This document shows positions 34,963 through 45,730 of a DNA stretch of 64,000 nucleotides, piece by piece (position 1 is the first letter of the stretch; each line of letters starts with the position of its first letter). A program made the position numbers and the translations under genes. Below the pieces are notes generated by a model. The model saw nothing but the letters and a program-made list of their open reading frames with translations, ran no database searches and was not told where the DNA came from. Origin of the DNA: Breviolum minutum Mf 1.05b.01 (taxonomy: Eukaryota > Sar > Dinophyceae > Suessiales > Symbiodiniaceae). The stretch is from contig DF239759.1 of the NCBI GenBank assembly GCA_000507305.1, forward strand, positions 58,700 to 122,699. Reading direction: 5' to 3'.

Positions 34963-36068
34963 ATCTTTGCAAAAGGCTGGCATCTTGAGATACATACACA
35001 AAAATATTCAGGAATCAAAAGAAACATATCAAAACGTAGCAAAACTAGAAAGAACTAAAAAAGCGAACAAACCTAAGAAACACTGTATGGCCTAAAAGAA
35101 CACTGCGACAAGTGGGAGAACGACTTTTCCTTACATTCTTGAGATTTCCTTTACTACAATTGGCTTGTTTCTAGGTGTGCTTTGTTTGTCTTCGCCGGTC
35201 TTGCTGTTTTTGTGGAATCCTCCAGAAAAAAATAAATTCACCCTTTAGTCTTGAGGACAATGTGTACGTTTGTGTATCAGAATATAAAAACATATATAAA
35301 TATACAAATATACAAAGACATAAAAACAAAAAAATAGAGATGATATATAAACAAACTACTACTTACATTATAATTAAATTATATGTCATTATATCACATT
35401 GATTCTTTGATTTGCTTCTCCGATATCCAAGAAAAAACATTGGAAAAGTCCTGTCAATGCATGCCTTTAAGGACACCTATGACCGCACGAGTTGGAAGAG
35501 GAACCGTTTCAAGGAAAACTTTCAGGAGTCAAGAGTCTTGGCCTTCAACCCTGCCATTTGAATTTCTACCACGAACTCTGGGTTCACAAACCCAAGAAAT
35601 CCTAGAATTCGATTTTCTTTGGGAGGATTCCTCACTTTTAACATTCCGGAACTAAGGGGAAAGAACGTATCATGGTGACGAGAAAAAAACGTTCAGTTTG
35701 CCCCAACATCGCCACGTGGGTCACGGCGATTTTGGTGGTTTCAAAAGAAAAACACCATGACCGCATGACCAGAGTTTCAGCAAGACAAACTCAACATTCT
35801 TTTGGTCTGATGATATCGATGATTCTGCAAAAAATCATGACATGTCTTATTCAAAATCAAAATGTGCTTGGGCCTCTTTTGAGAGGAGGGGAAAAAATTC
35901 CCCCTACTTTTTGACCATCCAATTTTTCATTCCAAACATGGGGGAAATTTCCCCCGAAATCCTGCATTTTTATCCATCAAGGAGGAGGCCCAAAGTTGGA
36001 AAAATCATTGAAATCGGGGGATTGGAACTCCACCAGTTGTTTGGGAGGTTGGTAGCTTTCTTCCAATA
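34963..36068. other. Non-coding stretch
   Basis: A-rich/AT-rich DNA at 35275-35390. Frames at 35383-35655 and nearby in two plus-strand registers look mildly protein-like but have no domain. Nothing else seen. Confidence 0.4.
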
Positions 36069-36173
36069 TGGGTGTTTCCAAAAATTGGGGTACCCCAAAA
36101 TGGATGGTGAAAATAATGGAAAACCCTCTTAAAATGGATGATTTGGGGGTACCACTATTTTCGGAAACATCCA
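36069..36173. mobile_element. Family E MITE, copy 2 (opposite orientation to copy 1)
   Basis: TGGGTGTTTCCAAAAATTGG ... TTTTCGGAAACATCCA, with TA on both sides (36067-36068, 36174-36175). The interior ATGGAAAACCCTCTTAAAATG is the reverse complement of copy 1's interior. Confidence 0.9.
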
Positions 36174-36261
36174 TATTTACTACGGGTTTTGGAATACATC
36201 CCAGGTGGCCGACCGGGATTTCTGAAGCAAAAAAAGCATATGTCTTTGGATTCAAATCCCT

Positions 36262-36366
36262 GCCCAAGGAAACAATCGTCACAAATGAAGGTTCAGTTAG
36301 GATCCCCGGTTGCCTAAAATTGTAATAAACCTGGTGGTGACTGGCATCCTGAGTGGGGGGTAGATC
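36262..36366. repeat. Family J repeat, copy
   Basis: ACAAATGAAGGTTCAGTTAG, ATCCCCGGTTG, AATAAACCTGGTGGTGACTG and GCATCCTGAGTGGGGGG appear in the order also seen (in part) at 57058, 59447 and 63020. Ends not resolved. Confidence 0.5.
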
Positions 36367-36827
36367 CAAGGTATGTCTTTGACGGTTCAGAAATCCTGCA
36401 TTCACCAGTTGATATGGCTATTCGATACTATAAATTTTTCAAGGGTTCCAAATATCCCCACTGCATAGCCAGGTTTGGTCCAAAAATAATCAAAAATACA
36501 TGAAGTCTTGGATTTCTTGGAAATTTGAATGGTGATAGACTGTGGGAATTGTGACTTCCGAAAATGATGAAAGAAAAAAGTCAAAGTCGCAGATTTCTGC
36601 CAGGTTGTAGCCTAGCAATACCAACAAAAAGATTGGGGACCGAAGAGACCCAAATTTGCTAGAGTTTCAAATCCTCAGACATCCCCAAGAGACCGGTGTT
36701 GCCCCACTTGCCACACCGTTTTTATACGTGGAAAAATACGCCCAGCCCCTGCATCTCAAAAAGCTGGAAAACTCACAAGTGGCTTCATGAGATGACTGAG
36801 ATTTGGATTCCACAGCAAGAATATGGT

Positions 36828-36943
36828 CTGGCCAAATTATAATGATATTTCACCGGCACCTAGGTTTCCCTGAAATAAGGGGATTTCCCTTTCTAAGCCA
36901 CCATTTGGGGTGAGGTCGTGTGAGGTCGCTATGATTTGACCAG
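36828..36943. mobile_element. Family F MITE, copy 1
   Basis: CTGGCCAAATTATAATGATA ... GTCGCTATGATTTGACCAG are inverted ends. ATATGGT on both sides (36821-36827, 36944-36950) is a 7-bp target duplication. The interior GAGGTCGTGTGAGGTCG is diagnostic. Longer duplications than in families A-E imply a different transposase type. Confidence 0.85.
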
Positions 36944-38072
36944 ATATGGTGGTTTTAGTTCACATTCTGTATCTTACACCTAATTTGTTTATTAGATCCA
37001 AGGATTTTTCACTCAATTTATCGCTGGAAAAATCCAAACCTTAGGGACTCGAAACCCACGGTTTGGCTCGTAGGGATGAAGAAGCAGGCCAGGGAGATCA
37101 ATGGTTTTTGGTTGGATCTACTCCACCACCCCGTTTTGGAATCGTGGGGAATCAAGCTTTAGTAGTTAGGATTCCGGTTGGCAACGCAAATGTGTCGGAC
37201 GTCATCCTGGTGGTGACGTCCGAACTCCGCATCCAAAATCCACAGGGGTAGGAGCCAAGTTAAAAGGTTAAGAACAGCGATGATTGGAATAAAAAACCAT
37301 GGGGCCCCGCTTTCCTCTAAGAAGGTGGTCCAACGTCTTCTTACCCATACCAAAAACCGACAGCTTCACGTCTGCCGTATCAACGTTAGATGTTTTCAAA
37401 ACATTGTGAACTCTATCTTTTTGTTGCTAAAGGTCAAATTTCAGCTGTCTGAATTTCACTGGGTTTTTCAAAGATGACGGGACTTAAACTTCGAATACAA
37501 TCACCACACGAGAATTGCAAAAGTCACATGAGTCACATATCTAAACATATCTATGAACCTTCCATTTTTTTTGGCGGGGAGGGACGTTACCCCCCCTTGC
37601 AAAAAAGCTTCCCCCAAAAAAAGGGCCCAGTTTTACCCTTACCGTAAACTTACCGTACCGTTTCTGAGGTCCCCAAACCTCCCGCTTTTTCAAGGGACAA
37701 AGCTTCCTGCCAAAGAGAAAATATGCCGTTGATTTGAGATTTACCATGGAGAGTTTTTTCCAAATCCATGGAGTTTTTTTCCAAAATATCCAAAGGGTTG
37801 ATATGTTTTTTTGTTTTTCAAAGGTTGATGGTTGCCCAGTGGATTGGTTTTTTTTTGGGGGGGAAACTTAGTTTCTTCACAAAAAATCACACATCTTACC
37901 GAGGTGAAAGTGCAATTTGTTTTGGGGGGAGGATTTTTTGCACCAATCGGTAAAAACAAGCGAATAATTGGCAAAGAGATTTCCAATTGGCCGCATGTAG
38001 GAATGAAATTCAGATGCAACAAAGATGCGAGTCATCATTCAAAATGCAAGGTGACAATTCATTCTACTGATA
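36944..38072. other. Non-coding stretch
   Basis: The short frame 37063-37251 (+) overlaps a family J-like segment, GTCATCCTGGTGGTGACG (37200-37217). Homopolymer-rich DNA at 37560-37640 and 37850-37935. No gene seen. Confidence 0.4.
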
Positions 38073-38185
38073 TGGATGTTTCCAAAAAATGGGGTGTTTC
38101 CTCCAAAATGGATGGTTTATAATGGAAAACCCTATGAACAAATGGATGATTTGGGGGTAAAACCCACCATTTAAGGAAACCACCA
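38073..38185. mobile_element. Family E MITE, copy 3
   Basis: TGGATGTTTCCAAAAAATGG ... TTTAAGGAAACCACCA, TA on both sides (38071-38072, 38186-38187). The interior ATGGATGATTTGGGGGTA matches copy 2. Confidence 0.85.
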
Positions 38186-38740
38186 TATTGTTAATAGCGA
38201 ACTTTTTTTCCGTGGCTTGTAATATTCCCTATGTTCACCGAAAGGCATTTTTGACCTCCTTGCGGTGCTAATGCCGGCATTTTGGGCCTGGTTGTGGGGG
38301 CTTCCATGTGATCTATTCACAGATGTGTTACAACTCTTGGTTTTTTTGGGGAAGTTATGTTTCAAAATTCTTTCAAAAAGACGTGACCTTCCGGTCTTCC
38401 ACATGCCTTTCATCGAAAACCAAAGAAATGTTCCAAACGTCATAACTAGTTGGTGGTTTCAACCCCTTTGAAAAATATTAGTCAAATTGGATCATTTCCC
38501 CAAATAAGGTTGAAAATAACAAATATTTGAAACCACCACCTAGATAAGAAAGGTGCTAAAGTTCGAAGTTCATTTAAGATGTTGAACCCCTTGGTCTCAG
38601 CTAAAACCCCCACATTGGCCCCACATCCCAGAGGTCCTGCAAGTTCGTTTGCATCTGGATCCTCAATGTGAGCAAGCTGCGGGTTGTGAAATGGTTGTGT
38701 TGAAGATGAGTTTCCTTTGGAAAAGGGGTGATTGTTAGGT
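38186..38740 (-). pseudogene. Coding-like minus-strand region split by a family A insertion
   Basis: Minus-strand frames 38443-38186 (MTFGTFLWFSMKGMWKTGR, RSHGSPHNQAQNAG) and 38715-38545 (PFHNPQLAHIEDPDANELAG, VLAETKGFNILNELRTLAP) lie on either side of the family A element at 38446-38543. Removing the element and one ATAA copy does not give one clean frame, so if this was coding it is broken. No family recognised; it could also be chance. Confidence 0.25.
38446..38543. mobile_element. Family A MITE, near-consensus copy
   Basis: CTAGTTGGTGGTTTCAACCC ... TTTGAAACCACCACCTAG, 98 bp. ATAA on both sides (38442-38445, 38544-38547). The arms match over about 15 bases. Confidence 0.92.
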
Positions 38741-38765
38741 TCCATATTAAATTTCAGGGGTGTTT
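38710..38765. repeat. Family B subfamily fragment (right end)
   Basis: TTTCCTTTGGAAAAGG and GGTTCCATATTAAATTTCAG followed by GGGTG match the right half of the element at 45731. No left end found. Confidence 0.5.
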
Positions 38766-39013
38766 TTGTTGAAAGTCATGGCTTTGTTCGCTAAGATGTT
38801 CGCGGTTCTCGAAACCCTGGGAGGTAGCTTCGGGATTTGATCCATACCCCCAACTCCATTAGTTTCGGAACAGCAACAGCTATAGTTGGTAGGATTCCCA
38901 GATAACAAATATGGGGCAAGGTTTCTTGCCATTGTGTTTGTTTGAAACTGGCCACATTGACACTTGGCAACTGCCCTAGCTAAACATGTGGGTAAACCAT
39001 GATAAGTCACCAA

Positions 39014-40132
39014 CCCAACTTGAGGTCATCTATGGAAGTGGTTTCCATTACGTGAACACTGCATGTACGTCTGAAACCGGGCGGTTTGGTCGCAGTGATG
39101 ATGTCGTAAATTATCTGGATAGTATAACCAGACCTGTTTCTTAGGGACCTGTGTGTATAACGTATATGATATATATTCTAGGTATATACACACAAAATAA
39201 CCAGGAGGTTTGATCATTACCCAACTTTAAATGAATGGTAACAGAATGAGCAGTTTCAATCACCCTTCTGGGAGACAAATATCCCAGACTTGGAAAGGAA
39301 AATCATGTTTAAGATGACCTTCGGAGGGGTCATGTTTTGGGTTGTCCCCTTTTCCAGTAATAGTGGCAATTGCAGGTTTAGGTTGGAATCCCCTTCCAAA
39401 ACAGCAATAATGCTGGTGTTGACTATTAGGGGGCCAACCCAAGTTATTTGTCTTTAAAGTAGTGCAACCATTCTTTCGAAAAGGAGAGTGTCCACACAAA
39501 AAACTGCGACAACAAGTTGCGGACCATTTTTTTAGGTGATATGGAATATCAATAGATAGATATTCCATTGGCTCTCTCCGGTCTTAGAAAAAAGGGAACT
39601 ACTTGGTGGTTGAAGCAACCCATTTGAAACCGGACCACTCCTTAAAACTAACAGCGGTGACACCTACATGCACCTACCAAGTTATACACCGAGTCTCAAA
39701 GAGGAATCCGTGAGACGTACAACTTCGAGGCATCATTTTTTTTCAGGCGTTAACAAAAATAGTTTTCAGGGCAAGGGTATTTAATTTTATGATATTATGA
39801 TTATTATGCTCAACATGCTTGTTCAAAAACATCTTCGTGGTAAGCTGTTTTTCTTTGGTACCACAAAAAAAACATGTGCCGCTGCCCTGAAAACCAATGT
39901 ATACCCTGAAAATGATGCTTGTAGAAGACGTTATTTTCCTTTTGAAGAAGGGTCTCATGGTCAACATGCGTTAATTTTCACCGTCTTTCTTCTCCAAACT
40001 TCCAGAGTCAGATCATCAAATTTTCAGGCTGGGGGACAATAACCCATGGCGGATCCCTTGGGAGGAACGGTATATTTACTAATTCACCATAAAAATTAAC
40101 GATTCATACCTATTTCTGGATCCTGCGGATAA
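39014..40132. other. Non-coding stretch
   Basis: Family J piece at 39340-39425 (CAGTAATAGTGGCAATTGCAGG), a family A left fragment at 39598-39632, and the first of two GAACGGTATATTTAC segments at 40068. The minus frame 39568-39260 spans the J repeat and is probably accidental. Confidence 0.4.
39598..39632. repeat. Family A left-end fragment
   Basis: CTACTTGGTGGTTGAAGCAA followed by CCCATTTGAAA, then unrelated sequence. Confidence 0.5.
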
Positions 40133-40230
40133 CTGGTTGGTGGTTTCAACCCCTTTGAAATATATTAGTCAACTTGGGAATCTTCCCCAAATAGGGGTGA
40201 AAATAACAAATATTTGAAACCACCACCCAG
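40133..40230. mobile_element. Family A MITE, near-consensus copy
   Basis: CTGGTTGGTGGTTTCAACCC ... TTTGAAACCACCACCCAG, 98 bp. ATAA on both sides (40129-40132, 40231-40234). The same target ATAA as at 38446. Confidence 0.92.
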
Positions 40231-40253
40231 ATAACTCATAGGATGAGACGAAC

Positions 40254-40320
40254 GGTATATTTACCTACATAATTCACCATAAAAATGAAGCATTCAACCA
40301 TTCATGTAGGTAAAATGTAC
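40254..40320. mobile_element. Family I short inverted-repeat element
   Basis: GGTATATTTACCTACAT at the left and ATGTAGGTAAAATGTAC at the right form a 15-17-bp inverted pair. A diverged left half also occurs at 40072-40105, on the other side of the family A insertion. Confidence 0.6.
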
Positions 40321-40461
40321 AATCGTCACATCTCTTCTTCTTTTTCCCAAGGTTCCAATCTGTAGTGAAGCGCTTCACTAAGACGTTCCTGGCATCGGTG
40401 CCAGCAGCAAGGTTTGGTGGGGTTCCCAAGTGGGCCCTCCAAAAAGCAGTGACGTGTAGGG

Positions 40462-40556
40462 GCGAATGACTCCATTTACAGGGGAAAAAATAAACCCCGG
40501 GGAAACCTATTTTGAAGGCCATTTATAGGGGTTATAGTTCAAACTTCATTTATACA
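40462..40556. mobile_element. Family G element, copy 2
   Basis: GAATGACTCCATTTACAGGG, then GAAGGCCATTTATAGGGG, then a TTATAGTTCAAACTTCATTTATA end, in the same order as at 31417. Confidence 0.5.
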
Positions 40557-41708
40557 GATCTTAGGGGCCCACTTTGTAGGTAATTAAATACGCGGAAAAA
40601 AAATGTCAAAAAAAATGAAATGAAGGGTTCAAAAAAAAAACACATGTGGAACAGAATAGGTGACTCGTTTACGTATATAAATGCTGTTTACAAATAGATT
40701 CCATCAACAGTATGATACGTACATATATACTCACTTTACCAACCACCCTGGGGAAAAAAGTTGATTCGATACATTTTGGTGGGAATCATTGCTATTGCAA
40801 TCATTGCCGCTGTGAGCAACTGTGACTGCCAGACTAAGTATTGTTGTTATATACTTGTCCTAATACCACAACAGAGATTGCATGTGAAAATCATCGAAGT
40901 CAAACAACAACATGGCCACGCGACAACCCCAACTCATGTTTGTAAGGATCAACAGATTAAAGGCCAGGTGTTCAGCAATTAAATAAATAATTTAAGATAT
41001 ATCTGCTTTCGCTAGGATGTCAGTCACCAACAGGATGATCCACATTTTTTCCAGGACATCCTAGGAATCTTTCCATGAATTTTCATTGTCCGCATCCTGG
41101 GATGGAAGTATTGTATATCCCGCTGGCTGTTGTAAAACATATTAGTATATCCAAGTTTTTCACACAATATCATATATCTATATATTTCGTAAATATTCAC
41201 AATAGATACACTAAAAACGATATGAAATGACATACATATTATATCTTATCAGTAGCAACTCATAATATCATAATACATCTATCAATGCTCACATACTGTT
41301 AAAATAAGGTATATGTATATAATAATACATATCATAATAAATAATATGTAATAAGCATATGTTCTAATAGTTGAAAATCTTCCAAATCCCATCAATCACC
41401 ATCACCATTCGCTAAAAAACGTTGGCCTCTTTTCCATTTTGTCGAAGTGGATCTCGATTTGACCTTAGACATCTCGGAAGGTGCAAGGTCAATACCCTGC
41501 AGTTTCCCTAACATATCCCCTTCAAAAGTTGCTGGGAAGATGATGTCCCTCTTCCATAGGTGAGATATGTTAGTTCCCAGGAGAATTTTACATCATTCAG
41601 CAGGGTTAATGGGTTGACGAATGATGTGACCTCTCTATACCGTGATTCAAGAAGATGTATGTCGACAACAATGGAGACCCTCCAAATTGCTCCTGGCTAG
41701 TATCATTC
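40557..41708. other. AT-rich non-coding stretch
   Basis: A-runs at 40590-40645, AT-rich DNA at 41140-41370, and a B-like (subfamily H) element at about 41505-41590 ending TGTTAGTTCCCAGGAG. A lone CCATCAACAGTA family D end near 40701-40712. No gene seen. Confidence 0.4.
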
Positions 41709-41773
41709 TCTAGGGGGTTGAACCACCCCAATTTTAAAATCATGCACTGACCAGTCAAGTTGGATCATAAGTT
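41709..41773. repeat. Family A left-half fragment
   Basis: CTAGGGGGTTGAACCACCCC, ATTTTAAAATCATGC and GTCAAGTTGGATCATAA are diverged family A pieces. The right terminus is missing. Confidence 0.5.
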
Positions 41774-42018
41774 TGCAGGACCCTGCGGAGCATTCAGAAT
41801 TCGTCGTTTCCAAGACCTTGTGGCGGGAGGGACTCCAATTGAAGACATGTATAAAACTGTCTATCTACCCTTCGGCAATCGAAGATAGCACAATATGACA
41901 ATATGTGAAAAAAACTAGATCTACACCTCAAACTTTTTCTTCATCCGTGCCTCAACAATAAGGATGCATCTTTACAAGAAGTATTCTGTTTGACCTCCTT
42001 GATTCCCTATTAGGGTTA

Positions 42019-42060
42019 CCCTCTAGTAAACTAACATGGCTAGCTGGAGAATCACCATTC
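42019..42060. repeat. Family C left-end fragment
   Basis: TACCCTCTAGTAAACTAACA followed by TGGCTAGCTGGAGAATC matches the family C left half. No right end. Confidence 0.55.
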
Positions 42061-42125
42061 TTCAAATCGTTCTCTTTCGGGCGTTCTGTTTAAGGATCGA
42101 AAATGCCCTACAAGATGAGGCCACT

Positions 42126-42215
42126 ACTAGTTATAAATGGAGTTATAAGCCATATAAATGGCCTTTTAAATAAGGCCGTGTCCTTGAGTTTTTTTCACCC
42201 CAATACATGAAAGTG
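42126..42215. mobile_element. Family G element, copy 3 (reversed)
   Basis: The reverse complement contains GGGGTGAAAAAAACTC, AAAAGGCCATTTATATGG and TTATAACTCCATTTATAACT, matching copy 1. Confidence 0.6.
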
Positions 42216-43093
42216 TTTTCCCCTACTTATCACCGGTTTTGGGGGCTCCCGGCAGGGCCACGTCATTGAAGCGCTGCGCAGCACGCGGCTCAGCTCATAC
42301 CTATCCGTTTCGGGAGGAAAGTTGGAAAAAACCTGGTGGAACCAACTTGTTGTAGAAATTCGATTCATTGAAGTTACACCAACTACGGCTAAGTTCAGGT
42401 TTTAAATATATAGTTTCATGTAAAAGTTCACAACTATATTCCATGGTTGGTTACCTGCCAGTTACAAACAACGCGTGTTTGAATTCTGAAGCCCATGACT
42501 CGCCTGGTGGAATCCCAGGTAGGCCAAGGAGAGAATGTTCCAGACCACATCCTGGCATTTGTCAAGTTGGAGCATCTGAAGGAAATTTATCCCCCTGAAA
42601 TGACATGATGGTTGCTTGCCACATTGCCGCCTGAGAGTAAAGGTATTGCAACTCCAATTGTCTGAATTTTGAATCACCCGCATCGTGCCAAAACTTTTGA
42701 GGTTTCAGCTGAATTGATCGAAGCGAGCAAGGGCTTCCCCAACTCCTTTAGTTTCATGCTAAACAGGTACTTTTGTGAAATTGATGAAACGTCTAAAAAG
42801 GAAATCCCTTTCACTGCTTGGACCCCATTTTTGCATACAACATTACATCATCATTGTGGCGTCAACTGTTACAACTGCTGATGGGTCCCAAATCCGGCAA
42901 AGCAGAGAACATCGTCTTGTTTGTTTCCACCACAAGCTACAATAGTTTAACCATCCCAACTGGTTCATCAGATTTGGCTATAAACAATTTGTCAAGAAAG
43001 AACCCTGTCACCAAATGTCGAGTGAATCATACTATGGTGTCGCAAAGTGTGTTGATTGAAGTCTGGTGGCTTGATATCGATGAAACTCCTGAA

Positions 43094-43735
43094 GAGTAAG
43101 TAATGTTACGCCAGTTTTCATACAGTAAACTGCCCTTATCTGTTTAATGATGCGGTGTCCATTTCATGCACCTATATCTATCACTTTTCTGGGGTGCCCC
43201 CCGAAATTGAACAAATAAATGTATGACGTATTCATCCCAAGTTGATACTACTTCTGCAAGTCTCCAAAAGGACGTGTCAATTAACAAATCCTCACTTGAT
43301 TCAGCAAATCTCTCCGAAATTTCTGAACCGATTTCAACCCCAAAAAATACCGTTGCAAAGCTTATTAACCATTGGTTTCCCTTAATAAGGCCTTACTAAA
43401 CCCTTTATTTCTTAGGAGGATACATTCTTTGGGGGGGGGTAGGTTGACCAGTCATAATCCCTCCCAACGGCTCCTTGACAACTTGCGAGAGCCCTCACGG
43501 GTTGCGTCGTTTTTGAGGGGATGAAATCCAGGCATCCGAGTAAAAGAACAACACATCTCTCCCAAACCTTCACAAAAGCAATATTAGAATATCTATAAAT
43601 ACCTTTTTCCTCAAATAATTTGTTGGGGTGACTCAAGATGTGCTGTTGAACTCGAAGTCATCTATATTTGGATTTTTGTTCGTTTTTTTTGGGTAGCTCC
43701 GAAATCATTCCCGCCCCACTCTTGGATGTTTCTCT
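43094..43735. other. Non-coding stretch
   Basis: A minus frame 43636-43412 of 74 codons without a recognised domain. G9 run near 43431. Nothing else seen. Confidence 0.4.
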
Positions 43736-43739
43736 ACAG

Positions 43740-43904
43740 GCCCAGCTCCAAGGACTCAACCGGCTATGGGGGGGGAATCAGATTCCCCCATCCTTAGATC
43801 ACTGGTTGGCACCTTTTTGTCCGGGGGTCCTCAAGTGTTTTGCCAACAATTGGCACATTTTGAAATATGTTTTGAAATTTGAAAGCTTGTTTCGAATGTG
43901 TTAA
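43740..43904 (+). CDS. Candidate terminal exon, unknown product
   Basis: A strong acceptor, GTTTCTCTACAG|G, is followed by 54 codons (AQLQGLNRLWGGNQIPPSL, then VLKCFANNWHILKYVLKFES) and a TAA at 43902. The frame and acceptor are the only support; it shares no motif with a family I know. Confidence 0.25.
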   Translation, partial: AQLQGLNRLWGGNQIPPSLDHWLAPFCPGVLKCFANNWHILKYVLKFESLFRMC

Positions 43905-44202
43905 TGTCCTACTCCCAAAAAAAGAAAAATTGAAAGAAAACAAACATCATGAATCAAACATCTTGAACTCACACCAATCTCTTTACTATTTATCCCTTGG
44001 CCCACCAAAAACCAGTAAACAAACCAGAAGACTATAGGAGATTGGTGATATGCTCGGTCACCTTTAGTGGTCAAAAATGATGGTTGTGGGCACTGGTACG
44101 AATTCTCCATTTTCCAGGGATTCTGAAAGGTAACATTTGCTACTAGCTCAACCTGGCAAAGTCTCCACCAAACAAGGGCCCCCCCCAAAGTTGACTGACT
44201 AC

Positions 44203-44315
44203 CTAGGACCGGTGGTTTTTCACCAACCCAACTGAAAAATATGCAACCGTCAAATTGGATCATCTCCCCAGGGATCAGGGTAAACATAAAAAATATTGGG
44301 AAAACCACCACCTAG
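44203..44315. mobile_element. Family A MITE, copy
   Basis: CTAGGACCGGTGGTTTTTCA ... GGGAAAACCACCACCTAG, 113 bp. CTAC on both sides (44199-44202, 44316-44319) is a perfect 4-bp duplication. Longer than the 98-bp subtype, like the copies at 5691 and 14491. Confidence 0.9.
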
Positions 44316-44550
44316 CTACAAAACTTGAAAAGTTTGATGAGTTGATTCCACCGAAACGGAATCTTGGGATTATTGTTTTCCGGCTTTTCCGGTGAAGCAT
44401 GTGGTACCCTCCCAAAAACCTAGTAACCCCAAAACGAACCTCATCTGAACTGGTCATTGTTTCAGGTACATCTTTGTTAGTTTTAGGGCATATAATATAT
44501 ATATATATTTATATCATATCTCCACATCTTTGTTGCCTTTCAATGTTTTT

Positions 44551-44649
44551 CTGGTTGGTGGTTTCAACCCCCTTTGAAAAATATTAGTCAAAATGTGAAT
44601 CTTCCCCAAATAAGGGTGAAAATGAAAAATATTTGAAACCACCACCCAG
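44551..44649. mobile_element. Family A MITE, near-consensus copy
   Basis: CTGGTTGGTGGTTTCAACCC ... TTTGAAACCACCACCCAG, 99 bp, TTTT on both sides. An (AT)n run sits 50 bp upstream. Confidence 0.9.
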
Positions 44650-45003
44650 TTTTTGTTGTTTCTCATCCAATTTTGACCCAATCCTTCCATCCCTTTTCGA
44701 CTCCTCCGATTCCAAGGAGGTCATGGCGTCCTCTTCATCCAACCAATCAGTCAGCACCTTCAAAACAGGAGGATTTCACATCAATCACGGTCTATCAGGT
44801 CTATCTTCCAACAAAACGGTGGGTTTAAAATGTTCAAACTGAACATTTAGAGACCTTGACATTGCCAGTTTTTGACCACATGTTGGTTTCAAAAGAAGCA
44901 TTGTCACATCAAAATGTTCGGTGTGTTTTTGAGGGGAATTTTCATGGAAACAAAACGTGGAAACCTCACTTTCACCTGGATATTCATCAAAATTCCTTTG
45001 CTA
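44650..45003. other. Non-coding stretch
   Basis: The short frame 44633-44842 runs out of the family A element and is not credible as a gene. Nothing else seen. Confidence 0.4.
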
Positions 45004-45077
45004 CTGTTGATGGAAGAATCCTGTAGATAATCGGATAAACTACCTACCAACTGGTGCAAGATATCTTCCATCAACAG
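45004..45077. mobile_element. Family D MITE, internally deleted copy
   Basis: Only 74 bp, but both ends are intact: CTGTTGATGGAAGAATCCTG and CTTCCATCAACAG, TA on both sides (45002-45003, 45078-45079). The family's ACTACCTACCAACTGGTGCA is kept; about 35 bp of the left interior is missing. Confidence 0.85.
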
Positions 45078-45254
45078 TACGTCAAGTACCAAAACTGGTG
45101 TTGTTTCTAGTGAATCACTGACTCATAATGGAAAGAGGTACTGTACAGTATATTTTCCAGCCCTTCAAAAAGCTATGAGCGACTTCATTGTTCACATACG
45201 CAACGGTAAAAACCATCAAAGACTCCATCATATTCTACAAAGTCGGTGCATATA

Positions 45255-45367
45255 CACTCTCTAAAACTAACATGTTCGACCCTGAAAATAGGCCCGGCAA
45301 ACGCCGGAAATAACGTCTTCCAACCATCCATTTTCAAGGGTAAACTTGCTGATAGTCTTAGGGAGGG
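45255..45367. mobile_element. Family B MITE, copy
   Basis: TA-flanked (45253-45254, 45368-45369). CACTCTCTAAAACTAACATG ... GATAGTCTTAGGGAGGG. The interior has CCTGAAAATAGGCCC and CTTCCAACCATCCATTTTCA. Confidence 0.85.
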
Positions 45368-45730
45368 TAGAGCTTCCCATAATGGACTATTGGATCTACC
45401 TTCTGGGCCCCAGGATGCTGGCTCGTCACAAATGAAGGTTGAGATGTTCATCGTTTTACCACGAACAAAAGCACCTGGGGGGACAACCCAAAATATAAGG
45501 ATGATACAAGGATGATAACATTGTTTCCATAGGGGATAAACCTATCAACCCAATAGTAGGGATTTATATACCTATCATATTCTCAAACAGTTGGTCTGAT
45601 CCGTTCCCCCCCCCAACATCCCTCGATCAAGATACCATCGGCGAAGGAGTCGCCGTGGACGTGTCTTCCGTACAATTCCTGTGGGACTCCCCGAGGTTGT
45701 CACAACCAGGTGGGTGCTAAAAAACCAGTA

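Larger units (their letters stand above)
41779..43093 (+). pseudogene. Interrupted coding-like region, unknown product
   Basis: Several plus-strand segments read convincingly as protein. 41779-41888 follows a TTTGCAG|G acceptor and contains FRIRRFQDLVAGGTPIEDMY, ending at TAG. 42483-42881 stays in one frame through TGA at 42606 and again at 42663 (VPDHILAFVKLEHLKEIYPP; EVSAELIEASKGFPNSFSF). 42797-43093 in the next frame (SSLWRQLLQLLMGPKSG; SVLIEVWWLDIDETPEE) ends at a GTAAGT donor overlapping its stop codon. Two internal stops and a frame change point to a decayed gene or element-derived polyprotein; undetected introns are the alternative. I recognise no family. Confidence 0.4.
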
